A stretch of DNA of 64,000 nt from Brevundimonas albigilva (GCF_023503965.1 NZ_CP097298.1:1-64000), one strand, 5' to 3'; positions 8,152 through 18,230 are shown, counted from the first letter of the stretch. Notes: generated by a model not told the origin, from the letters alone. Translations and numbers: made by a program.

Positions 8152-8496
8152 ATGACCTCGTCGATGACGACATGGGCGAAGCTGATCGCGGCGATGACAC
8201 TCGTCTTCGCCGCCTTCTTCTTCGCGCCCGCCGTCGACGCCGCGACCTGCATGCCGGAGCCCCCTGCGGCCCACGCCTTCGTCGATCACAATCCCGATGA
8301 CGGCGACCACGGCGACCCGTCCGGGAGCCATGGCATCTGCGCCCACGGACATTGCCACCATACCTCGACGGCGCGCACTCACGGCGTCGACGCCATCGCG
8401 CCGACGTTCGGCGAACTGCTGCTGCAAAGCGGCCGCCACGATGACGTCCAGGCCTCGGTCACGCCCGACGGCCTGAAGCGACCGCCCAGAGTCTGA
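8152..8496 (+). CDS. Small secreted His-rich protein preceding czcCBA
   Basis: 114 aa: a signal peptide or anchor (LIAAMTLVFAAFFFAPAVDA), then a His/Asp-rich stretch (HAFVDHNPDDGDHGD, HGICAHGHCHH) suited to bind Zn, Co or Ni in the periplasm. Small His-rich periplasmic proteins often precede czcCBA-type operons. It lies 57 bases upstream of the czcC start and in the same direction. No named family recognised. The divergent gap to the DUF411 gene (8001-8151) should hold the promoter of this operon, but I see no convincing -35/-10 pair. Confidence 0.7.
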   Translation: MTSSMTTWAKLIAAMTLVFAAFFFAPAVDAATCMPEPPAAHAFVDHNPDDGDHGDPSGSHGICAHGHCHHTSTARTHGVDAIAPTFGELLLQSGRHDDVQASVTPDGLKRPPRV

Positions 8497-8553
8497 CCGA
8501 AGGCCTGCGCCCTTGCGGGCGCCTCTTCGTGATCAGAAATCTGGAAATGGAAC

Positions 8554-9807
8554 ATGTCTCCCACATCTCGCCGGCGACCGCGTCTCGCGGTCGGCTGCGC
8601 GGTTGCTGCGATCGCAGCGACTCTGGTCAGTCCCGCGTGGGCTGACCCCGCCCCGACCTACGCCCAGCTGCTCGCGCAGCTCGGCCAGACGCCCGCCACC
8701 CTTGAGGCCGGCGCGAACCTCGACGCCGCGGAAGCCCGCGTGCGTCAGGCCCGTGTACGCCCCAACCCCGTGCTCGGGCTCGATGTCGAGAACGCGTTCG
8801 GCTCCGGCCCCTTCTCGGGGATGGACAACGCCGACACGACCCTCGCGCTGAGCACGGACCTCGAGCTGTGGGGACGTCGCGCGAGCCGCATCGCCGCCGC
8901 GCGCGCCGAGGCCGGCGCCGTGGGCCTGCAGCGCGATCTGGCGGTGATCGACGCCGCCGGTCGCCTGGCCCTCGTCTATTCCGAAGCCGAGGCGGCGCAG
9001 CGCCGCGCGGCCCTGGCGGACGAGGTCCTGACCCTGACCCTGGCCGACGCCCGCGCCGCCCTGGCGCTGGTGGAGGAGGGGCGCGAGCCGCTCCTGCGCG
9101 GCATCCAGGGCGAGGCCGAGGCCGCGTCGTCCCGCGCCGCCCTCGACGAAGCCGTCGCCGAACGGGACGCCGCCTACGCTCGCCTCACGGCCGTGGCGAT
9201 GATCCCGTCGCCCGTGACGCGCATCGACGCCAGCCTGCTGGACCAGGAGCCGACCGGGGTGGGCTCCGCGATCGACGACGCGCCCACCGTGCGCGTGGCC
9301 GAGGCCGAGCGAACGGCCGCCGAGCGCCGGATCGACGTGCAACGCGTCCAGGCCCGCCCGGACATCAACGCCAGCGTGGGCATTCGCCGCTTCGAGGCGG
9401 AGGACGCCACCGCCCTGACGTTCGGGATCAGCATGCCGCTGCCGCTGTTCGACCGGAACCGGGGGAACATCGAGGCGGCGCAGGCCGAGTTCAGGGCGGC
9501 CGACGCCCGCCTGATGTCGGCGCGGCAGGAGGCCCAGGCCGACCGGGCCGCCGCGGTGGCCCGCCTGGCCGCCTCGGTGAGTCGCGTGTCGGCCGCCGAC
9601 GCCGGCGTCACCGCGGCCGAGGAAGCTTACCGCCTGTCGCGGATCGGCTTCGAGGCCGGTCGCATCTCCCAGGTCGAACTGCGCGTCACCCGAACCGCCC
9701 TCGTCAACGCGCGGTCCGCCGCGGTCGACGCCCGTCTCGCGCGCGTCCGCGCCGAGATCGATCTCGCGCGCCTGGACGGCCGCGCCCCCTTCCAAGGAGC
9801 CCAGTGA
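8554..9807 (+). CDS. czcC: CzcC-type outer membrane efflux protein (TolC family)
   Basis: 417 aa with an N-terminal signal peptide (VAAIAATLVSPAWA) and two OEP repeats of long helices rich in Ala/Glu/Arg: NPVLGLDVENAFGSGPFSG is the usual first-strand region of CzcC, and SMPLPLFDRNRGN marks the second repeat. Known: it forms the outer membrane channel of the heavy-metal RND pump. Its stop codon overlaps the start of czcB (TGATG), so stoichiometric co-translation is likely. Confidence 0.9.
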   Translation: MSPTSRRRPRLAVGCAVAAIAATLVSPAWADPAPTYAQLLAQLGQTPATLEAGANLDAAEARVRQARVRPNPVLGLDVENAFGSGPFSGMDNADTTLALSTDLELWGRRASRIAAARAEAGAVGLQRDLAVIDAAGRLALVYSEAEAAQRRAALADEVLTLTLADARAALALVEEGREPLLRGIQGEAEAASSRAALDEAVAERDAAYARLTAVAMIPSPVTRIDASLLDQEPTGVGSAIDDAPTVRVAEAERTAAERRIDVQRVQARPDINASVGIRRFEAEDATALTFGISMPLPLFDRNRGNIEAAQAEFRAADARLMSARQEAQADRAAAVARLAASVSRVSAADAGVTAAEEAYRLSRIGFEAGRISQVELRVTRTALVNARSAAVDARLARVRAEIDLARLDGRAPFQGAQ

Positions 9808-11019
9808 TGCGCAAGCGCACATCCAACAAGACCCTGCTCATCGGCGGCGTCGCCGCCCTGGTCGTTCTCGGTGGAGGCGGCCTCTGGCTGGCGACGCAAC
9901 GGAACGACCCGGCGGCGACCCCGGCGGCGGAAGGCGAGGCCGGCCACGCCGAGGGCGAGGCGGGCCACGCGGAAGGCGAGGCCGGACATGCGGAAGAGGG
10001 CGAGGCGCCCGAGGGTCGGGTCGAGCTGACCGCCGCGCAAATCCAGGCGGCGGGCATCACGGTCGTGAGCGTCGGCGGCGGCGGCGGCGGCGAAACCCGT
10101 CTCGCCGGCCGGGTCGAAGCCATGGTCGATTCCCGCGCGGCCGTCGCTGCGGCCGTGGGCGGACGGGTCGAGCACGTCCTCGTGGCGCCGGGCCAAAGCG
10201 TCCGCGCCGGACAACCGCTTGTCAGCGTGGTCAGCGGCGAAGCCGCCACCTTCCGCGCCGACGCCGATGCGGCGGCGGCTTCCGCGGAGGCCGCGCGTCA
10301 GGCGTATCAGCGGAATCGCAACCTGTCCGAACAGGGGGTGGTCGCCCGACAGGAAGTCGAGGCTTCCCGGGCTGAACTGCTCAGCGCCGAGGCGGCGACC
10401 CGCGCCGCCAGGGCCCGGTCCGCGGCCGCGGGCTCGCCGAACGCGTCCGGACGCCTGAGCGTCACCAGCCCGATCTCGGGGGTGGTCAGCAATGTGCAGG
10501 TCGGACCGGGCGGCTTCGTCGCCCAGGGCGGCGTGGTCGCGGAGGTGTCCAACCCGGCCCGCGTCGAAATGGTCTTCAACGCGCCGCCGGCGCTCGCCGC
10601 CAATGTCCGCGCCGGGTCGTCTATGCGCGTCACCGGCCCGAACGGGGAGTTCGACGCTGTCGTGACCGGCGTGGCCGCGGACGCGGGGCCGGGCGAAAGC
10701 GGGGCGACCGTCATCCGCGCCCGGCCTGTCGGCGCCACCCTGCCGCCGGCCGGCTCGGCCGTCACGGGCGCCGTTGTGACCGGGCAGTCCGCCGGCGGTC
10801 TGACGGTCCCCACGGAGGCGGTTCAGACCGTCGAGGGGAACACCGTGGTCTTCGTTCAGGTCCAGGGGGGCTTCCAGGCCACGCCGGTGCTCGCCGGACG
10901 TCAGGCGGCGGGCCGCACGGAGATCCTGCGCGGCCTCAACGGCAATGAGCGCATCGCCTCCGCCAACGCCTTCCTGCTCAAGGCCGAGATGGCCAAGGGC
11001 GAACGAGCACGGCCACTAG
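9807..11019 (+). CDS. czcB: CzcB-type periplasmic adaptor of the RND metal pump (3' end frameshifted)
   Basis: About 404 aa. An N-terminal membrane anchor (TLLIGGVAALVVLGGGGLWL) is followed by three repeats of EGEAGHA (residues about 42-62), then the barrel-sandwich and hairpin domains (RVEHVLVAPGQSVRAGQPL, NLSEQGVVARQEVEASRAEL, LSVTSPISGVVSNVQVGPG). Near 11002 the frame shifts: removing one base from GAACGAG restores the family ending EHGH and a TAG at 11017-11019. Otherwise the frame would run 440 bases into czcA. The locus length is one base over a multiple of three. It links the inner membrane pump to CzcC. Confidence 0.87.
9930..9992 (+). repeat. Three tandem 21-bp repeats encoding EGEAGHA in czcB
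   Basis: Units at 9930-9950, 9951-9971 and 9972-9992 differ only at synonymous or nearly synonymous positions, each encoding Glu-Gly-Glu-Ala-Gly-His-Ala. The acidic and His side chains could gather metal ions near the adaptor. Copy number probably varies by slippage between strains. Confidence 0.85.
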
Positions 11020-11031
11020 GGGAGGGATCGG

Positions 11032-14000
11032 ATGTTCAAAGCCATCATCGAGGCCTCCGTCCGCTTCCGCTGGTTCGTGGTGCTCGCCACGGCCCTGGTC
11101 GCGGCCGTCGGCCTGTTCAACCTCACCAAACTGCCGATCGACGCGGTTCCGGACATCACCAACCGCCAGGTCCAGATCACGACCGTGGCTCCGGCTCTCG
11201 CGCCCGAGCAGATCGAGCGGCAGGTCACCTATCCGCTGGAGACGGCGATGGCCGGGATCCCCGGCCTGACCTCGACCCGATCCCTCAGCCGGAACGGGTT
11301 CAGCCAGGTTACGGTCATCTTCACCGACCAGACCGATATTTATTTCGCCCGCCAGCAGGTCGCGGAGCGATTGGCCCAGGCCCGCGAGTCCATGCCCGAG
11401 GGCGTGGAGCCGGCGCTGGCGCCGATCACGACGGGGCTCGGCGAGGTGCTGATGTGGACGGTCGACTATAAGCCGTTCAACAGCCAGAACATGGCCCGGC
11501 CGGGACAACCCGGCTGGCAGGCGGGGGGGAACTACCTCACGCCCGAGGGCGAACTCCTGACCACGCCCCAAGCGAGGGCGACCTATCTACGCACCGTGCA
11601 GGACTGGATCATCGCCCCGCAGATGCGGACGGCGCCCGGCCTGGCCGGCGTCGACACCGTCGGCGGCTATGTGAAGGAGTATGCGGTCCGCCCCGACGCG
11701 GCGCGCCTGTCGGCCTACGGCCTCGGCATGGGCGACCTGATCCAGGCGCTCGACCGGGCCAACACCCAGGCCGGCGCCGGTTATGTGCAACGCGCCGGCG
11801 AAGCCCTGACCGTCCGCACCGACGCCCTGGCGCTGACGATCGAGGATCTGGCCCAGGCGCCGGTCGTGAACCGCGGCGGGCTGGTGGTGCGCGTGTCCGA
11901 TGTGGCCACGGTAGAAATCGGACAGGCTCCGCGGCTCGGCGGCGCCAGCCGCGACGGCCATGAGGCCGTTCTCGGAACGGCCCTGATGATCGCGGGCGGA
12001 AACAGCCGCACCGTCGCCCAGGCGGCCGGGGATCGGCTGGAGGAGGTCCAGAAGACCCTGCCGCCGGGCATCGAGGCGGTGACGGTGCTCGACCGTTCGG
12101 CGCTGGTGAACTCCACCATCGCCACCGTGGCGCGCAACCTGACGGAAGGCGCGCTGTTGGTCATCGTCGTGCTGTTCCTGCTGCTCGGCAACATCCGCGC
12201 GGCGTCGATCACCGCCCTGATGATCCCGATCAGCTTCCTGTTCGCGGTCATCGGCATGAACCGGTTCGGAATCAGCGGCAACCTGATGAGCCTTGGCGCG
12301 CTCGATTTCGGCCTCCTCGTCGACGGCGCGGTCGTCGTGGTCGAGAACACCCTGCTCATGCTGAGCCAGCGCCGGGCCGAACTCGGCCGTATGCTGACGC
12401 GGCGCGAGCGGCTCGAGGTTGCGGGCGCGGCGGCCCGCCAGATGGTCAAGCCCGCCGCCTACGGCCAGCTGATCATCCTGCTCGTATTCACCCCGCTGCT
12501 GATGCTCGAGGGCGTCGAGGGCAAGACCTTCATCCCGATGGGCGCGACCGTCATGCTGGCCTTGGTGGGCGCCTTCATCTTCTCCTTCACCTTCGTGCCG
12601 GCCATGGCCGCGCTTCTGGTGCGCGATCCCAAGAAGGTGGAGGTCGATGAACACGGCCACGCGCACGAGCACGAGACCTTCATTCTCCGCAAGGCCCGGC
12701 GCTGGATCGAGCCCGCCATCCGCTCGGCGGTCGATCGGCCGAAGATCGTGCTGATCGCGGCCGTCGGCACGCTGGCGATCGGGGCGGTCTCCTTCATGAC
12801 CCTGGGCCGGGAGTTCATCCCGACCCTCGACGAGGGCGACATCGCCATGCAGGCCCTGCGGGTGCCGTCGGCCTCGCTGGAGCAGTCCCTCGCCATGCAG
12901 ATGGCGCTGGAGCGCGCCATCAAGGCCCAGCCGGAGGTCGAGACCATGTTCTCGCGCACCGGCACGGCCGAGGCGGCGGTGGACCCGATGCCGCCGAACA
13001 TCTCGGACAGCGTCATCGTGCTCAAGGACCGCAAGGACTGGCCAGACTCCAGCCTCGAGAAGGAAGAGCTGATCGCCCGGATCGAGGAGGTCGCCGCCCA
13101 GCAGATCGGCAACAACTTCGAGTTCAGCCAGCCGATCGAACTGCGCTTCAACGAACTCATCTCCGGCGTGCGGACCGATCTCGCCGTCATGGTCTACGGC
13201 GACGACTTCGCCACCATGCAGCGGGTCGCCGACCAGGTCGCCAATGCCCTGCGTCAGACGCCCGGATCGGCCGACGTCCGCGTCGAGCAGGCGTCCGGCC
13301 TGCCGACCCTGACGGTGAGCGTCGACCGGTTCGCGGCGGCCAACTACGGCCTGTCCGCCGCCGACGTCTCCGAAGCGGTCTCCGCCGCGATCGGCGGCGC
13401 GGAGGCGGGCCGCATCTTCGAAGGCGACCGTCGCTTCGACGTGGTGGTCCGCCTTCCGGACGCGACGCGAAACGATCCCGCGGCCCTGGCCGCCCTGCCG
13501 ATCGTCTCGTCCACCGGCGTGACCGTGCCGCTTTCGTCGGTCGCCCGTATCCAGAGCGCCGAGGGGCCGAACCAGATCAGCCGCAACAACGGCAGCCGCC
13601 GCATGGTCGTTCAGGCCAATGTGCGCGGTCGCGATCTCGGCGGCTTCGTCGCGGACGCCCAGAAGAACGTGGATAGGGTTCAGCTCCCGACCGGCGTTCG
13701 CCTCGACTGGGGCGGGCAGTTCGAGAACCTGAAGCGCGCCGAACAGCGTCTGGGCCTCGTCATTCCGATCGTCTTCGTCCTGATCGGCGTGCTTCTGTTC
13801 ATGGCCCTGGGCTCGTTCGCGGAGGCGGGCTTGGTGTTCGCCTGCGTGCCTTTGGCCCTGGTTGGAGGAGCCCTCGCGCTTCTCTTGAGGGGCATGCCGT
13901 TCTCGGTGTCGGCGGCGGTGGGCTTCATCGCCGTGTCGGGGGTGGCGACGCTCAACGGGCTGGTTCTGATGCAGGCCATCCGGGAACGGTTGCAGGCGGG

Positions 14001-14253
14001 CGCGGCCCCGAGGCTGGCCGCGATCGAGGGCGCTTTCAGCCGGCTGCGCGCCGTGCTGACGACCGCCCTCGTCGCCATCGTCGGCTTCATCCCGATGGCG
14101 ATCGCCCATGGCGCCGGGGCGGAGGTGCAGAAGCCGCTCGCCACCGTCGTGATCGGCGGTCTGCTGACGGCCACGGCCCTGACCCTGCTGGTCCTGCCGA
14201 CCTTCGCGGCCAAGGCCGTGAAGCATCGGCAGGCGGAAGGGATCGAGGAATGA
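11032..14253 (+). CDS. czcA: CzcA-type heavy-metal RND permease (HME family)
   Basis: 1073 aa, full length. It has two RND halves with 12 membrane segments. TM4 carries DFGLLVDGAVVVVEN, the proton-relay motif DFGxxxDGAVxxxEN of the HME subfamily that exports Zn, Co and Cd. The first periplasmic domain starts with NLTKLPIDAVPDITNRQVQI and PEQIERQVTYPLE. A His-rich loop (DEHGHAHEHE, about residue 540) lies near the middle of the chain. It uses the proton gradient to pump divalent cations from periplasm or cytoplasm through CzcBC. It begins 12 bases after czcB and overlaps the next gene as ATGA. Confidence 0.95.
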   Translation: MFKAIIEASVRFRWFVVLATALVAAVGLFNLTKLPIDAVPDITNRQVQITTVAPALAPEQIERQVTYPLETAMAGIPGLTSTRSLSRNGFSQVTVIFTDQTDIYFARQQVAERLAQARESMPEGVEPALAPITTGLGEVLMWTVDYKPFNSQNMARPGQPGWQAGGNYLTPEGELLTTPQARATYLRTVQDWIIAPQMRTAPGLAGVDTVGGYVKEYAVRPDAARLSAYGLGMGDLIQALDRANTQAGAGYVQRAGEALTVRTDALALTIEDLAQAPVVNRGGLVVRVSDVATVEIGQAPRLGGASRDGHEAVLGTALMIAGGNSRTVAQAAGDRLEEVQKTLPPGIEAVTVLDRSALVNSTIATVARNLTEGALLVIVVLFLLLGNIRAASITALMIPISFLFAVIGMNRFGISGNLMSLGALDFGLLVDGAVVVVENTLLMLSQRRAELGRMLTRRERLEVAGAAARQMVKPAAYGQLIILLVFTPLLMLEGVEGKTFIPMGATVMLALVGAFIFSFTFVPAMAALLVRDPKKVEVDEHGHAHEHETFILRKARRWIEPAIRSAVDRPKIVLIAAVGTLAIGAVSFMTLGREFIPTLDEGDIAMQALRVPSASLEQSLAMQMALERAIKAQPEVETMFSRTGTAEAAVDPMPPNISDSVIVLKDRKDWPDSSLEKEELIARIEEVAAQQIGNNFEFSQPIELRFNELISGVRTDLAVMVYGDDFATMQRVADQVANALRQTPGSADVRVEQASGLPTLTVSVDRFAAANYGLSAADVSEAVSAAIGGAEAGRIFEGDRRFDVVVRLPDATRNDPAALAALPIVSSTGVTVPLSSVARIQSAEGPNQISRNNGSRRMVVQANVRGRDLGGFVADAQKNVDRVQLPTGVRLDWGGQFENLKRAEQRLGLVIPIVFVLIGVLLFMALGSFAEAGLVFACVPLALVGGALALLLRGMPFSVSAAVGFIAVSGVATLNGLVLMQAIRERLQAGAAPRLAAIEGAFSRLRAVLTTALVAIVGFIPMAIAHGAGAEVQKPLATVVIGGLLTATALTLLVLPTFAAKAVKHRQAEGIEE

Positions 14254-14855
14254 GCGGGGCTCACGGAACGGAGCAGGTCCAGCGCCGCACGCTTCTGGCG
14301 GTGCTGGCCCTGAACGCTCTGCTGTTCGTGGGCTTGGGAGTCGGCGGCCTCGCCGCCGACTCCAGCGCCCTGCTGGCCAACGCCGTGGATAACGGATCCG
14401 ACGCGGCCGTCTATCTGATCAGCTTCCTCGCGGTCGGCCGGGCCCTGATCTGGAAGACCCGCGCGGCTCAGGTCTCCGGCGTGATGCTGCTGATCTTCGC
14501 GGTCCTCGTCCTGCTCGACGCCCTGCGCCGGACGCTGACCGGGACGGAACCGGTCGGCCCGACCATGATGGTCCTCGCCGTCATCGCTGCGGTCATCAAT
14601 CTGATCTGCCTCATGCTCATCCGTCGCCAGCAAAGCAGCGACGTCAACATGAAGGCCGCCGAGACCTTCAGCCTCAATGATTTCGCGTCCAACGGCGGCA
14701 TCCTCGTCGCCGGCGGTCTGGTGATGTGGCTGGATCAGGCCTGGCCCGACCTGGTGGTCGGCGTCCTGGTCGCGGCCATCGCGGCCAAGGGGGGGCTCGA
14801 CATCCTCGGCGACGCCCGGGCCGCGCGACGCGACGGCGCGGAGGCGGACGCATGA
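14250..14855 (+). CDS. Second CDF-like cation transporter, membrane domain only
   Basis: 201 aa with about six membrane segments: ALNALLFVGLGVGGLAADSS, ALLANAVDNGSDAAVYLISF with the transport-site Asp residues, and a second pair FSLNDFASNGG and MWLDQAWPDLVVG. The order fits the cation diffusion facilitator family, but there is no cytoplasmic domain and no His loop. Coupled to czcA by ATGA overlap and to the next gene by overlap at 14852. It probably exports divalent metal from the cytoplasm to the periplasm, where CzcCBA can take over. Confidence 0.82.
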   Translation: MSGAHGTEQVQRRTLLAVLALNALLFVGLGVGGLAADSSALLANAVDNGSDAAVYLISFLAVGRALIWKTRAAQVSGVMLLIFAVLVLLDALRRTLTGTEPVGPTMMVLAVIAAVINLICLMLIRRQQSSDVNMKAAETFSLNDFASNGGILVAGGLVMWLDQAWPDLVVGVLVAAIAAKGGLDILGDARAARRDGAEADA

Positions 14856-15463
14856 GCCCGCCCCTGATCGACATCGCCTCGGTGCAGCGGTGGCGGAAGC
14901 TCTTCATCGCCGCGGGCCTTTTCGCCCTGCTGGCCTGGACCGCTCTCGTGCGAGCGCTGCCCGGGCTCGAACACCCGGTCGAGCACCTCGGCTTGGTGGC
15001 GATCATGGTCTGCGTGCTCGGACGCGCCTGGTGCTCCCTCTACATCGGCGGGCGCAAGACGCAGGAGATCGTCGCCAGCGGACCCTATTCGCTGTGCCGC
15101 AATCCGCTCTACGTCTTCAGCGTCATCGGGGCCTTCGGGGTCGGCGCCCAGACCGGCAGCCTCAGCGTCGGCCTCGCGTTCGCCCTGGCCTGCTGGGGGG
15201 TCTTCCTCATCGTCGCGAAGCGCGAGGAGAGCTATCTGGGGACCGCCTTCGGCGAGACCTACCGGACGTATTTCGACCGGACCCCGCGCTTCCTGCCCGA
15301 TCCTCGCCTCTGGCGGGATGAGACGGAGCTGTCGGTCCGCCCGTCGTTCTTCCTCAAGACCGTTCGCGACGGCCTTGTCTTCCTCCTGGCGCTGCCCGTG
15401 TTCGAGGGGCTGGAGCGCCTCCAGGCGATCGGCTGGCTCGACGCCGTCGTCGCATTGCCCTGA
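14852..15463 (+). CDS. Isoprenylcysteine carboxyl methyltransferase (ICMT) family membrane protein
   Basis: 203 aa with four to five membrane segments. The C-terminal half holds GPYSLCRNPLYVFSVIGAFG, then AKREESYLGTAFGETYRTYF, the SAM-binding pattern of ICMT/phospholipid-methyltransferase-like proteins (RNPxY...EE..L....G..Y..Y). Such proteins are frequent in czc clusters of proteobacteria, but their substrate there is not known to me. It starts within the end of the CDF gene. The segment after residue 150 (SFFLKTVRDGLVFLLALPVFEGLERL) is an additional hydrophobic tail. Confidence 0.82.
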   Translation: MSPPLIDIASVQRWRKLFIAAGLFALLAWTALVRALPGLEHPVEHLGLVAIMVCVLGRAWCSLYIGGRKTQEIVASGPYSLCRNPLYVFSVIGAFGVGAQTGSLSVGLAFALACWGVFLIVAKREESYLGTAFGETYRTYFDRTPRFLPDPRLWRDETELSVRPSFFLKTVRDGLVFLLALPVFEGLERLQAIGWLDAVVALP

Positions 15464-15474
15464 GGAGGTGCGAG

Positions 15475-15606
15475 GTGAACCGCAAACGTCTCGTCACCCT
15501 GCTCAGTGCGATCCTGGCCCTCGCCGCCTTCGTCGCGGGCGCCGCCATGCAAGGCGCCGGTCTTCTCATCCCCGAGCGCACCAACCTTACCCGCGACTTC
15601 CCCTGA
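15475..15606 (+). CDS. 43-aa single-span membrane microprotein
   Basis: GTG start at 15475 preceded by a strong site (GAGGAGG, 15463-15469). The peptide is NRKRLVTLLS, then a hydrophobic Ala-rich helix, then GLLIPERTNLTRDFP. One membrane segment with a positive N-terminus suggests insertion with the C-terminus outside or a signal anchor. It lies between the ICMT gene (11 bases) and the P-type ATPase (9 bases), so it is part of the operon and may be a small pump subunit or regulator. No family recognised. Confidence 0.55.
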   Translation: MNRKRLVTLLSAILALAAFVAGAAMQGAGLLIPERTNLTRDFP

Positions 15607-15615
15607 GGCCCGACC

Positions 15616-18199
15616 ATGCCCAAGACCCTTCGGCTCAACATTCCCGTCCTCCTTCCCCACGCGCCTGACGCCCAGGATGGCTGCGTGGGCCGCCTCATCG
15701 CCCTCATGCAGGCTGAGGCGGGCGTGTCCGAGGCGCATCTGGTCGAAGGCGCGGACGGCCCGGAGCTCTGCATCCACTACGATCCGGACCTGCTGTCGCT
15801 GGCCCAGGTCAGACGGCGGGCGCGGCAGGCCGGCGCCGAGGTCAGCGAGCGGTTCGGCCACCTCACGGGACGGGTGGACGGCGTCCGCCATGCGCGCCAC
15901 GCCCGTACGCTCGCGGCCGAGCTGGGCGAGGAAGCCGGCGTCATCGAAGCCGCGCTGGATCCGGCGGGCGCCTTGCGTCTGGAGTTCGACCGTCAGGCCA
16001 CGAGCCGCGAGAGATTGGTCGAGCGCCTGGCGTCTCTTGGTCTCAAGTTGACGGAGACGTCGGACGTCGCCGGCCCATCGGCGGCTGTGGGGCCGGCGCC
16101 GCAAGCGGCCCGGAACGCGGCGTCGGGTCATGGTCCGGACGACGGCCACGATCACGGACACGCCGAGGGCGATGGCCACGATCACGGACACGCTGAGGGC
16201 GATGGACACGACCACGGCCATTCCGAGGGCGACGGCCATGACCATAGCCATGGCGGCGTGCTGGGGCCGAACACGGAGCTGATCTTCGCCGTGGGGAGCG
16301 GCGTCGCCCTGACGATCGGCTGGCTGATCGAGAAATTCGTTCCGGCCCTCCCGGAAATGCTGCCGTTCGCGCTCTTCCTGATCGCCTACGCTCTGGGCGG
16401 CTGGTTCACGGTCGGCGAAGCCATCGGAAACCTGCGGCGCAAGCGGTTCGAGATCGACACCCTGATGCTGGTCGCGGCCGCGGGCGCGGCCGCGCTGGGC
16501 GCCTGGCGGAGGGGGCGCTGCTGCTGTTCCTGTTCAGCCTGGGGCACGCGCTCGAGCACTACGCCATGGGCCGCGCCAAGAAGGCGATCGAGGCGCTGGC
16601 GGCCCTGGCGCCGCGCACCGCCCATGTGCGGCGCGGCGATCAGGTCGTCGAACTGCCCGTGGAGCAGCTGGAGATCGGCGACCTGGTCGTCGTCCGGCCG
16701 AACGAGCGGTTGCCGGCCGACGGCTTCGTGATCAAGGGCACGTCCAGCGTCAACCAGGCGCCGGTCACCGGAGAGAGCATCCCGGTCGACAAGCAGCCGG
16801 TCGCGGACGCCGAGGAAGCGCGGGCCAGACCCGAATCGGTCGCGGCGTCGTCGGTGGTCTTCGCTGGCACGATCAACGGCGGCGGCGCGATCGAGATCGA
16901 GACGACGCGGCGCTCCAACGACACGACCCTGGCCAAGGTCGTCCGGATGGTCAGCGAGGCCGAGACCCAGAAATCGCCGACGCAGCGCTTTACCGACCGC
17001 TTCGAACGGGTCTTCGTTCCCCTGGTCCTCGGTCTGGCCTTCGTTCTCCTGTTCGCCTGGGTGGTCGTCGACGAGCCCTTCCGCGACAGCTTCTACCGCG
17101 CGATGGCGGTGCTGGTGGCGGCGAGCCCCTGCGCCCTGGCCATCGCCACGCCCAGCGCGGTGCTGTCCGGCGTGGCCCGGGCGGCCCGGGCCGGGGTCCT
17201 AGTGAAGGGTGGGGCGCCGCTGGAGAACCTCGGCGCGCTGGACGCCATCGCCTTCGACAAGACCGGAACCCTCACCGAAGGCAAGCCGCGGATCACCGAT
17301 GTCGTGCCCTTCGGCCAGACGACCGAAGACGAGCTGCTGGAGATCGCCGTCGCCGTCGAACGGCTCAGCGACCATCCGCTCGCGGAGGCGATCGTCCGGG
17401 ATGGAAGCCAGCGCCTGGCGACCGCGCCCGCGCGAACCGCGACGGATCTGCGCAGCCTGACGGGGAAGGGGGTCACCGCCCGGTTGGGGGGAAGGAGATC
17501 TGGATCGGCAAGCCGGAGATGTTCGGCGCCGACGGCATCGCGCCGCTCGGCCCCGACACGGAGATCGCGGTCGCCGCCCTGCGCAACGAGGGCCGCACCC
17601 TCATGGTGGTGCGGCAGGGGAACAAGGACCTCGGCGTCATCGGACTTCTGGACACGCCCAGGGCGAAGGCGCGCGAGACGCTGACGGCGCTGCGCGCGCT
17701 CGGCATTCGCCGGATGATCATGATCTCGGGCGACCATCAGAAGGCCGCCCAGGCGGTCGCCGGGCAAGTCGGCCTGACCGAAGCCTGGGGCGACCTGATG
17801 CCGGAGGACAAGGTCGAGGCCATCAAGACACTGCGGGCGGAGGCCAAGGTCGCCATGGTCGGAGACGGGGTCAACGACGCCCCGGCGATGGCGACGGCGA
17901 CCGTGGGCGTCGCCATGGGGGCGGCCGGATCGGACGTCGCCCTGGAGACGGCCGACGTCGCCCTGATGGCTGACGACCTGTCAAAGCTGCCGTTCACCGT
18001 CGGCCTCAGCCGGCAGACCCGCCGCATCATCCGACAGAATCTGTTCGTCAGCCTCGGCGTGGTGGCCTTCCTCGTTCCGGCGACGATCTTCGGGCTCGGC
18101 ATCGGTCCGGCGGTGGCCCTCCACGAGGGGTCGACGCTGCTGGTCGTCTTCAACGCGCTGCGTCTGCTCGCCTGGCGCGGCCCGCGAGAGGCCGTGTGA
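15616..18199 (+). CDS. P1B-4-type heavy-metal translocating ATPase (two frameshifts as sequenced)
   Basis: About 861 aa once two missing bases are restored (near 16512 in CTGGCGGAGG and near 17491 in a run of Gs). The soluble N-terminus holds a heavy-metal-like fold followed by four copies of a His repeat. The membrane part has [18 protein letters not shown], the P-domain [24 protein letters not shown], the TM6 motif [11 protein letters not shown] and TM8 [19 protein letters not shown] plus HEG(S/G)T defines the P1B-4 group, which exports Co, Zn, Cd or Fe. ATP-driven export from the cytoplasm complements CzcCBA. Each frame continues the family sequence exactly, so the breaks look like sequencing errors. 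Confidence 0.88.
16141..16254 (+). repeat. Tandem 30-bp repeats encoding [10 protein letters not shown] in the P1B-4 ATPase
   Basis: Full units at 16141-16170, 16171-16200 and 16201-16230, and a partial fourth at 16231-16254. Each encodes Asp-Gly-His-Asp-His-Gly-His-(Ala/Ser)-Glu-Gly. The first two differ at only two bases, which points to recent duplication. The His cluster, just before the first membrane segment, is a probable metal-loading or sensing arm. Confidence 0.88.
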
Positions 18200-18230
18200 A
18201 CTCGCAAACCTCAAGCACAGGAGAACCCCT

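Noticed and set aside
11020..11471. czcB frame running into czcA, as if fused
   Set aside because: The extra residues are the shifted translation of czcA. A one-base correction near 11002 gives the expected EHGH ending and stop at 11019.
11587..14226. A long open frame (879 codons) on the minus strand opposite czcA
   Set aside because: It is antisense to a full-length RND permease, is rich in Arg/His/Asp/Gln with no domain pattern, and arises from high third-position GC. The same holds for the 766-codon minus frame at 4034-6334 opposite the GHKL gene.
16141..16254. CRISPR-like direct repeats
   Set aside because: The units are contiguous without spacers and encode an in-frame His-rich peptide. 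No other spaced repeat series was seen in the window.
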